From Phycisphaerae bacterium (GTDB taxonomy: Bacteria; Planctomycetota; Phycisphaerae; SM23-33): a DNA stretch of 5,817 nt. Shown here piece by piece: positions 1 through 4,728 of this stretch. Position numbers and translations under genes: made by a program. Location: the NCBI GenBank assembly GCA_030754715.1, contig JASLZV010000137.1, positions 1 through 5,817 on the forward strand. Reading direction: 5' to 3'. How positions within the stretch are numbered: the first letter of the stretch is position 1; every line of letters begins with the position of its first letter. Below the pieces are notes generated by a model. That model worked only from the letters and a program-made list of their open reading frames with translations. It was not told the origin of the DNA and ran no database searches.

Positions 1-201
1 GTACACCGGTCTCACCGAAGTTGCTACCGGAGTCGATGCAGCCATATGGGCGATGGTCACCTGCGTCCGTACAGGGGCCAGGGCGAGAGGCCAAACGGGA
101 AATCTCTGCTTGAATGTCCGGTGCTGATGGTCCCGCAGAATGCGTCGTCTCGGCCGCCTTGCTGTGGCGGGGAGTTTCCTGGGCCGATGTGAAATGATTC
201 C
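1..201. other. Left-edge region with no confident gene
   Basis: No reading frame here has a start codon, ribosome-binding site and convincing protein character together. Plus frame 2 is open from the edge to a TGA at about 127 and could be the tail of an upstream gene, but its roughly 41 residues (ending ...LNVRC) match nothing I recognise. A minus-strand frame is open across the whole stretch but has no ATG, GTG or TTG start. The stretch is best read as the intergenic region upstream of rplU, perhaps with the last codons of a neighbouring gene. Confidence 0.4.
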
Positions 202-229
202 TTGACAGATTCCCTGGGATGCGAATAAT
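202..229 (+). promoter_or_regulatory. Sigma70-type promoter for rplU
   Basis: A perfect -35 hexamer TTGACA (202-207) is followed by a 16-nt spacer and AATAAT (224-229), five of six matches to the -10 consensus. Transcription would start near 236, giving a leader of about 30 nt to the rplU start at 266. This placement also argues against the upstream ATG at 245, which would lie within about 10 nt of the transcript end. Confidence 0.7.
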
Positions 230-265
230 GTTGCCTTTTCTACGATGGGGGGCGGGAACAAGAGT

Positions 266-583
266 ATGTATGCGGTAATTGAAGACAGCGGGCAGCAGTT
301 TCGCGTTTGCGAAGGCGACGTGCTGGACGTAGACCTGCGTGAATTGGCCGACAACGCCAAGAAGGTAACCTTCGACCACGTCCTTCTGGTGAGCGACGAG
401 GGCAACGTGAAGGTCGGCACGCCCGTGGTGGCCGGCGCGAAGGTAGACGCCGAGATCATCGCACCCGAGGTCAAGGGCGAAAAGGTGCACATCTTTCACT
501 GGCGCCGCCGCAAGGGCTCGCGCACAAAGACCGGCCACCGCCAAAAGTACTTGCGCGTAAAGATCACCAAGATCAAGACGTAG
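266..583 (+). CDS. rplU: 50S ribosomal protein L21
   Basis: Encodes bacterial ribosomal protein bL21, a 23S rRNA-binding component of the large subunit. From the ATG at 266 the product is 105 aa, the usual length. It begins MYAVIEDSGQQFRV, matching the family opening (E. coli MYAVFQSGGKQHRV), has the central 'KVGTPVV' strand, and carries the C-terminal signature 'FHWRRRKGSRTKTGHRQ' that contains the rRNA-binding basic loop. An in-frame ATG at 245 would add seven glycine-rich residues (MGGGNKS) not typical of L21 and would sit almost at the predicted transcript start, so 266 is preferred. There is no canonical Shine-Dalgarno; a G-rich run (246-255) lies upstream. The customary downstream partner rpmA (L27) is absent: the next gene is a secreted protease with its own promoter, so rplU appears to be transcribed alone. 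Confidence 0.97.
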   Translation: MYAVIEDSGQQFRVCEGDVLDVDLRELADNAKKVTFDHVLLVSDEGNVKVGTPVVAGAKVDAEIIAPEVKGEKVHIFHWRRRKGSRTKTGHRQKYLRVKITKIKT

Positions 584-634
584 GCTGCCGCCTACCGCGA
601 GGGCTGAAAACGGCAATTTCGCAGAAAATGGGGG

Positions 635-663
635 TTGCTTAAACACTGCTTCTCGGGTAGAAT
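635..663 (+). promoter_or_regulatory. Probable promoter for the PEP-CTERM protease gene
   Basis: TTGCTT (635-640; first three bases of the -35 consensus match) is separated by 17 nt from TAGAAT (658-663), five of six matches to the -10 consensus. The predicted start near 670 gives a leader of about 90 nt. The optimal spacing and good -10 support it; the weak -35 keeps confidence moderate. Confidence 0.5.
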
Positions 664-748
664 ACGCTTATCGGTATCCGGTTTGAGCCCATCGCCGGAC
701 CGTTGAGCCAGCGCTTTATTGGAAGGTGTAACCTCTCAAAGAGCCTGC

Positions 749-755
749 AGGAGGT
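749..755 (+). promoter_or_regulatory. Strong Shine-Dalgarno AGGAGGT
   Basis: AGGAGGT is a near-perfect anti-16S match. Two in-frame ATGs follow. The one at 758 is only 3 nt beyond the AGGAGG core, while the one at 764 is 9 nt beyond it and so is better spaced. The two starts differ by two residues (MS-). Confidence 0.75.
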
Positions 756-757
756 AG

Positions 758-1738
758 ATGAGCATGTGTAAAGTGCAGAGGCTTCTCATGGTCGCCTGCT
801 GCGCGGCCACTGTGGTTGCTTTGTGTCAACCCTCGTTTGCCGTGGTCTATTCCGGAGGTACCGGCCACACCAGCGCCCCAAGCGGCAGCGGCGGTAAGCC
901 CAACGACCCCGGCTTCGCAAACATCGGGGAAATGTCGATCGGATCGGGGATTCATCTACAGGACGGGTGGATTCTGACAGCCTACCACGTGTATCAATAC
1001 CAACACGGAGGAAGTGGAACCGGCAAGGCCCAGATTCAGTTCGAATCGAGCCAGACAACCTATTACGAAATTGAGGGCACGTTTACCCGCATCAAGTACA
1101 ACAACACCACCAATGCCGACCTGGGTGTTTTCAGAGTCGCCGGGGACACGGGCCTTGGGGTCTTGACGATCCGGTCCGATACACCCTCCCAGAACACCGA
1201 CGTGACCATGATCGGCGCCGGCAGAGATCGAGACGCATCGAGCATCCTCTGGTACGTCGATACCGACCCGACGGAGTGGGACTGGAGGGAAGAGGATTTC
1301 CCCGAAGCCAACGGGGAATTCACCGGTTTCAAGACCAGTTCCAACCACACCAAACGCTGGGGCACAAACGAGGTCCACTCAGCAACCAACACGATTCTTT
1401 CGGGAACCTTCGGTACGACATCGGCCTTCTCGACCAGGTTCGACTCCGGCGCCGGCGACAACGAATGTCAAGTCGTGGGCGGCGACTCCGGCGGGGGTGT
1501 TTTTGCATACAATTCTTCTTCCAGCGAATGGGAACTGGCCGGGTTGATGCTGGCTCTCGGACTATTCAACAATCAGCCGGCCCACACAGCCGTTTACGAC
1601 AACCTCACCTACTCGGGCGATTTGTCGCTGTATCGCGACCAGATCATCGACGCCCTGCCCGAACCGGCCACGATTTCGCTCCTGGTCATCGGGTCGCTGC
1701 TGGTGCTGGTTCGACGAAAAAGGCGGCTGAAGATTTGA
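758..1738 (+). CDS. Secreted trypsin-like serine protease with PEP-CTERM sorting tag
   Basis: Predicted exported S1-family (chymotrypsin-fold) endopeptidase, 326 aa. Residues 1-28 form a signal peptide: basic start, hydrophobic core, cleavage site near QPSFA. The catalytic triad is readable: His77 in 'GWILTAYHV', Asp121 in 'NADLGVFRV' and Ser244 in 'GGDSGGGVF'. The classic GDSGGP has Gly instead of Pro. The C-terminus is a textbook PEP-CTERM tag: 'PEPATISLL' (301-309), a hydrophobic helix and an RRKRR end, recognised by an exosortase that lies outside this window. The mature chain has one cysteine (Cys237), so no S1-type disulfides. The start may be 764 rather than 758, judged by Shine-Dalgarno spacing. 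The gene has its own promoter and terminator and looks monocistronic. Family assignment is firm; activity and substrate are inferred. Confidence 0.9.
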   Translation: MSMCKVQRLLMVACCAATVVALCQPSFAVVYSGGTGHTSAPSGSGGKPNDPGFANIGEMSIGSGIHLQDGWILTAYHVYQYQHGGSGTGKAQIQFESSQTTYYEIEGTFTRIKYNNTTNADLGVFRVAGDTGLGVLTIRSDTPSQNTDVTMIGAGRDRDASSILWYVDTDPTEWDWREEDFPEANGEFTGFKTSSNHTKRWGTNEVHSATNTILSGTFGTTSAFSTRFDSGAGDNECQVVGGDSGGGVFAYNSSSSEWELAGLMLALGLFNNQPAHTAVYDNLTYSGDLSLYRDQIIDALPEPATISLLVIGSLLVLVRRKRRLKI

Positions 1739-1760
1739 TTTGTCGCCCTTACCACTATCG

Positions 1761-1792
1761 GAAGCGGCTCACGCACATGCGTGAACCGCTTC
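1761..1792 (+). terminator. Hairpin terminator downstream of the PEP-CTERM protease
   Basis: The 15-nt arm GAAGCGGCTCACGCA (1761-1775) pairs with TGCGTGAACCGCTTC (1778-1792). There is one C-A mismatch (1768/1785), and the two centre bases plus the innermost pair form the loop. The hairpin begins 22 nt after the stop codon and is followed by TTCTCG, a short pyrimidine tail rather than a full U-tract. No T-run follows on the minus strand, so it serves mainly plus-strand transcription, though it could also block read-through from the convergent gene. Confidence 0.65.
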
Positions 1793-1924
1793 TTCTCGCC
1801 ACAAGACCGGGCAGGCCACGTTCCTCTTCGACCCCCCAGGCCGCAGAGACTCCGGAGAGAAACGCACCCGCTAAAAAGAGAGTCAAATCAAGCTGCCGGG
1901 GAGACGAAGGGTACGAAATCAACG
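1793..1924. other. Convergent intergenic spacer
   Basis: This lies between the terminator hairpin and the end of the minus-strand thioredoxin-fold gene. It holds an 8-nt palindrome CTCCGGAG (1850-1857). On the minus strand there is a short T-run (complement of 1873-1877), but I see no stable hairpin directly before it. No gene is supported. Confidence 0.4.
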
Positions 1925-2488
1925 TCATGGTTTCACGATTTGTGTGCAGTCCAGGAAGCCCGCCAGGAACTCGGCAAAACTGATGTAGCCCACGCGGCGG
2001 TTCAATTCTTTGCCTTCAGAGTCAACGATCACCACGGTGGGAAGATCCCGTATCTTGTACTCTTTCGCCACCGGTGATCCCAGCGATGTTTTGAGTTGCA
2101 CGCGGATAAATTTACCCCCCTCAAGCGCCTTCTTAGTTTCGGAGTGGCCCAGCACCCTTTTGATTAGATCTCGCGTCGGCTGGCTGGGCGAAGATGCTTG
2201 GAACAGGATCACGGCGCGGCGGCGGCCCTCGGATGCCTGTTTCATTGCCGCCTCGAGATCCTTGCCCCACCCCGACAGTGGAGGGCCGGAACGTTGGATA
2301 ACCCACACGACTATCGCCATGCCGACGATAATCAGCAGTAGGATGAGTCTCCCCTTTCGGTGACGCAGTGGGGCAGCAACCCGCGTTTGACCGCTTGTTT
2401 TGCTCGCGTTCAAGATTGCACCGTGTCCGGAAAAAGCATACAGTGAGCGTTTGATGAAAGTATCGCCAAACCCTGAGGATAGTTGCAA
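1925..2488 (-). CDS. Membrane-anchored thioredoxin-fold protein lacking the CxxC motif
   Basis: Product of up to 187 aa. One transmembrane helix (about 48-64, 'LILLLIIVGMAIVVWVI') follows a basic N-terminal segment, so the C-terminal domain should lie on the periplasmic side. That domain reads as a thioredoxin fold: 'DLEAAMKQA' helix (77-85), strand 'AVILFQASS' (92-100), and 'YKIRDLPTVVIVDSEGKEL' (144-162) with the cis-proline at Pro150 and the usual strand pair after it. Where redox members have WCxxC, this protein has 'SSPSQP' (99-104); its only cysteine is Cys181 near the end. A thiol-disulfide role is therefore unlikely and a binding or scaffold role more plausible. No ATG start exists before the helix. 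TTG at 2488 has a fair upstream AAAGGAA; TTG at 2413 would remove 25 residues and avoid overlap with the divergent gene. Confidence 0.75.
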   Translation of the reverse strand: MQLSSGFGDTFIKRSLYAFSGHGAILNASKTSGQTRVAAPLRHRKGRLILLLIIVGMAIVVWVIQRSGPPLSGWGKDLEAAMKQASEGRRRAVILFQASSPSQPTRDLIKRVLGHSETKKALEGGKFIRVQLKTSLGSPVAKEYKIRDLPTVVIVDSEGKELNRRVGYISFAEFLAGFLDCTQIVKP

Positions 2489-2768
2489 GAAGATTCCTTT
2501 CGCAAGAGTTACGATGTTCTGGCTTGTGACCTACCTGGGGATCCAGGCGGCAATGATACTGGGTTACCGGTACCGCCATGTGCTCGATTGGGGCACGCTT
2601 CGGCGGCTCCTGCCGGTACTGGTCGCGGCCGGGCTCATATGGCTGACACTTGCCGGCTTGACCATCCGGTCAACGCTGCACGTGCTTGGGGTTATGGCGC
2701 GGTCGGCCCTGGATGAACTCGGCCGGGTAAAACTGCTCGCCGTTATCGTGCTTCTTTTAGTCGGCTAG
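2454..2768 (+). CDS. Small multi-pass membrane protein, possibly truncated by TAG
   Basis: I do not recognise this family. From ATG 2454 the product is 104 aa. Hydrophobic segments lie at about 21-37 ('MFWLVTYLGIQAAMILG'), 52-70 ('LLPVLVAAGLIWLTLAGLT') and 93-104 ('KLLAVIVLLLVG'), joined by basic or amphipathic loops, as in a polytopic inner-membrane protein. The third segment is cut after 12 residues by a TAG at 2766-2768, shorter than a full helix, and the same frame continues open and hydrophobic beyond it. ATG 2514 is an alternative start that begins directly at the first helix and would remove overlap with the minus-strand gene; neither ATG has a good Shine-Dalgarno. It lies upstream of the surface-modification genes and may be the first gene of that operon. 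It could be an intact short protein or the front of a broken gene. Confidence 0.55.
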   Translation: MKVSPNPEDSCKKIPFARVTMFWLVTYLGIQAAMILGYRYRHVLDWGTLRRLLPVLVAAGLIWLTLAGLTIRSTLHVLGVMARSALDELGRVKLLAVIVLLLVG

Positions 2769-3041
2769 GTCCGCGTTCCCAGCCCCGACTGGTTCCGCCC
2801 GGGACTCGCGGCCATGGTGCTTTGCCTGCTGGGCAACGTCTCGGGTTTCGCATTACTGGTTATCCTGGCTGGTTGGGCCGGCCGGTGGGCAAGACCCGCG
2901 GCTGCAATACGGCGGTCAGGCCGCTGGCTCACCAAGCCGAAGCGAAACACAGGTGTCATCCATGCAAACCAGTCAACAGTGCGGCCTACCTTACCGATCC
3001 GATCTCCCAACGACAGTACCGGCCGACGAAGGGACGTATTG
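2769..3041 (+). pseudogene. In-frame continuation of the membrane protein after TAG
   Basis: Directly after the TAG the same frame stays open. It encodes 'VRVPSPDWFRPGLAA', then a good transmembrane segment 'MVLCLLGNVSGFALLVILAG' (ATG at 2814), then a basic tail. It runs with no stop into the microprotein that begins at 3042. The ATG at 2814 has no convincing ribosome-binding site. The simplest reading is that a single TGG (Trp) or CAG (Gln) codon became TAG, splitting an originally longer, roughly four-helix protein. Beyond about 2930 the residues are low in hydrophobicity and less protein-like, so the true original end is unclear. An independent short gene starting at 2814, or plain intergenic DNA, cannot be excluded. 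Confidence 0.35.
3028..3034 (+). promoter_or_regulatory. Shine-Dalgarno GAAGGGA setting the microprotein start
   Basis: GAAGGGA lies 7 nt before the ATG at 3042. It decides the start of the microprotein against the much longer in-frame extension back to 2814. Confidence 0.6.
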
Positions 3042-3284
3042 ATGAGACAATCCCGCAGCCGTTGGGGACTCGTTGCGTTAGTCTTATTGCCGCTGCTGGT
3101 GCTAACCCGACCGGCTTTGGGCTATATTGACCCGGCTACGGGAAGTTTCCTGCTTCAGGTCCTCTTGGGCAGTTTCCTGGGCGCGCTGCTGGCTATAAAG
3201 ATTTTCTGGCGCCAGATCAGGGCGTTTGTGGGAAAGTTTTTCAAGGGAAACCGGGAGGAGCCAAAGGACGAGTCGCCGGATTGA
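3042..3284 (+). CDS. 'YIDPATGS' membrane microprotein
   Basis: 80-aa protein. Residues 1-27 form a signal peptide or signal anchor (basic MRQSRSR, hydrophobic core 9-21, then TRPALG). The short conserved motif 'YIDPATGSFLLQ' follows, then a second hydrophobic helix (about 38-53, 'VLLGSFLGALLAIKIF') and a strongly charged tail 'WRQIRAFVGKFFKGNREE'. I recognise this as a recurrent small-protein type (YIDPxTGS, then a helix, then a 'FWRRI' basic stretch) seen beside methyltransferase and sulfatase-fold genes in surface-polysaccharide regions; its function is not known to me. Here it is followed 43 nt later by the NoeA-like gene, which fits that context. A frame extension upstream to 2814 is rejected because this ATG has a good Shine-Dalgarno and a signal-like N-terminus. 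Confidence 0.8.
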   Translation: MRQSRSRWGLVALVLLPLLVLTRPALGYIDPATGSFLLQVLLGSFLGALLAIKIFWRQIRAFVGKFFKGNREEPKDESPD

Positions 3285-3315
3285 CCGCGCACCTGGGCAT
3301 ATACCGGCCCATAAC

Positions 3316-3320
3316 AAGGA
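3316..3320 (+). promoter_or_regulatory. Shine-Dalgarno AAGGA setting the methyltransferase start
   Basis: AAGGA lies 7 nt before the ATG at 3328. It supports this start over an in-frame ATG at 3226, which lies inside the microprotein gene and would add 34 basic, non-conserved residues. Confidence 0.6.
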
Positions 3321-3327
3321 CAGTGGA

Positions 3328-4707
3328 ATGTCAGGAGCGAAGATTCGCGGATCTTTTCGTGACCCCAGCGGCTTTGTCTTTATGCGGGACGGACGCCTGT
3401 ATCGCCAAATAAACCGCGTCTATAAAGATGACTACGACTGTCTTATTGATTCGGGGCTGTATAAGGACCTGGCGGACAGGGGCCTGCTCATCGCCCACGA
3501 AGAGGTCGGCATTGAACTGGCCGAGTCCGACCAGGCATACAAGATCATCAAGTCGGAGGTGCTTCCGTTTATATCCTATCCTTATGAATGGTGCTTCAGC
3601 CAGTTGAAGGATGCGGCGATGCTGACGCTCGAAGTCCAGAAAACCGCAATGGACCACGCCATGTCGCTGAAGGACTCCAGCGCCTACAACATTCAGTTCC
3701 ACAAAGGCAAACCGATCTTAGTCGATACGCTGTCATTCGAAAGGCCTCGGAAAGGATCCCCCTGGGTGGCATACAGGCAATTCTGCCAGCATTTCCTGGC
3801 GCCGCTGGCACTGATGAGCCGCAAGGACATACGGCTGAATCAGTTGCTTCGCGTCCATATGGACGGCATTCCACTGGACCTGGCCAGCCGGCTCCTGGGC
3901 TTTCGCAGCCGGTTGGCGTTCTCCCTGTACATTCACATCCATCTTCACGCCAAGGCCCAGAAACGCTATGAAAACAAGCCTGTCGACCTGAGCAAGCGGT
4001 CAATGGGGCGCATGGCCCTGCTGGGTCTCATCGACAATCTGCGCTCCGCGGTAAACAGGCTCACCTGGCAGCCGGCGGGGACGGAATGGGGCCAATACTA
4101 TACCTTTACAAACTACTCACACGATGCGATCGAACGGAAGAAGGCGCTGGTCGCGGCAATGATTGAAGAGGCCGCTCCTCAGACGGTGTGGGACCTTGGG
4201 GCTAACACGGGTGTCTTCAGCCGCATCGCGAGCGACAAGGGCATCCAGACGGTCTCGTTCGACGTGGATCCGGCCGCCGTCGAGAAGAACTATCTCGAAG
4301 CAGTCCAACGCAAGAACCCCTGCCTGCTGCCGCTGGTGCTGGACCTGACGAACCCCAGCGCGAGTATCGGTTGGGCCAACGAAGAACGGATGTCCCTGGC
4401 CGAGCGAGGTCCGGCAGACACGGTCATGGCCCTTGCGTTGATTCACCACCTGGCGATTTCGAATAACGTCCCACTGGAAAACATCGCAAGATTCTTCAAG
4501 GACCTCTGTGCAACCGTCATCATTGAGTTTGTTCCCAAAAATGATTCCCAGGTGCAGAAACTCCTGGCATCAAGGGCTGACATTTTTCCAGACTACGACC
4601 AGACGCACTTCGAGAAGGCCTTCGGCACATACTTTTCCATCGAAAAGTCCGCGAGCATCGAGGACACCAAGCGCACAGTTTACCTCCTGAAGAAAACTAC
4701 AGAATGA
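3328..4707 (+). CDS. NoeA-like class I SAM-dependent methyltransferase
   Basis: 459-aa cytoplasmic protein in two parts. The N-terminal domain (about 1-250) opens with the conserved 'FRDPSGFVF' (10-18) and contains 'DSGLYKDLADRGLLIAHEE' (41-59) and 'SYPYEW' (83-88). Its segment 'LKDSSAYNIQF...PILVDTLSFE' (114-138) resembles a kinase catalytic loop. The C-terminal domain (about 285-455) is a Rossmann-fold methyltransferase: motif I 'VWDLGANTGVFS' (287-298) binds SAM, acidic 'SFDVDP' (310-315) would contact the ribose, 'ALIHHLAI' (370-377) is the motif IV region, and 'VIIEFVPKND' (397-406) the following strand. This layout matches proteins annotated as nodulation protein NoeA-like or class I SAM methyltransferases. 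NoeA is a rhizobial host-specificity factor, but nothing here implies nodulation. The gene sits between a membrane microprotein and an AlkP-fold enzyme, which suggests methylation of a surface glycan or lipid intermediate; the acceptor is unknown. Confidence 0.88.
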   Translation: MSGAKIRGSFRDPSGFVFMRDGRLYRQINRVYKDDYDCLIDSGLYKDLADRGLLIAHEEVGIELAESDQAYKIIKSEVLPFISYPYEWCFSQLKDAAMLTLEVQKTAMDHAMSLKDSSAYNIQFHKGKPILVDTLSFERPRKGSPWVAYRQFCQHFLAPLALMSRKDIRLNQLLRVHMDGIPLDLASRLLGFRSRLAFSLYIHIHLHAKAQKRYENKPVDLSKRSMGRMALLGLIDNLRSAVNRLTWQPAGTEWGQYYTFTNYSHDAIERKKALVAAMIEEAAPQTVWDLGANTGVFSRIASDKGIQTVSFDVDPAAVEKNYLEAVQRKNPCLLPLVLDLTNPSASIGWANEERMSLAERGPADTVMALALIHHLAISNNVPLENIARFFKDLCATVIIEFVPKNDSQVQKLLASRADIFPDYDQTHFEKAFGTYFSIEKSASIEDTKRTVYLLKKTTE

Positions 4708-4728
4708 TCGAAGGACAAAGTGGGTGAA

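Noticed and set aside
154..170. CCGCC-N7-GGCGG inverted repeat upstream of the rplU promoter
   Set aside because: A 5-bp stem with a 7-nt loop and no T-run is too weak to call as a terminator.
1..244. Minus-strand frame open across the whole left edge, including a 'YGCIDSGSNFGETG' stretch
   Set aside because: It has no start codon, no ribosome-binding site and no recognised family. The rplU promoter lies within it, and open frames of this length occur by chance in GC-rich sequence.
245..265. Upstream ATG of rplU adding MGGGNKS
   Set aside because: The extra residues do not fit L21, and the ATG is almost at the predicted transcription start; 266 gives the standard MYAVI start and length.
956..1461. 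Two long minus-strand open frames (140 and 132 codons) opposite the protease gene
   Set aside because: They are antisense to a gene with unmistakable S1 motifs and have no recognisable domain; long antisense frames are common in GC-rich DNA.
1276..1983. 235-codon plus-strand open frame overlapping the protease gene
   Set aside because: It lies mostly inside the protease gene in another frame, is Arg/Gln/Gly rich with no domain, crosses the terminator hairpin, and has no ribosome-binding site. The overlapping frame has a signal peptide, catalytic triad and PEP-CTERM tag.
2010..2363. 117-codon plus-strand frame opposite the thioredoxin-fold gene
   Set aside because: The minus strand carries a transmembrane helix and thioredoxin-fold pattern; the plus frame has no such features and no ribosome-binding site.
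2822..3130. 102-codon plus frame overlapping the membrane-protein remnant and microprotein
   Set aside because: It has no hydrophobic pattern or domain and ends inside the microprotein's signal segment; the other frame shows transmembrane segments and the YIDP motif.
4704..4727. ATGA overlap at the methyltransferase stop as the start of the next gene
   Set aside because: The frame from ATG 4704 gives only MIEGQSG before TGA; the long AlkP-fold frame starts at 4729 (or GTG 4720).
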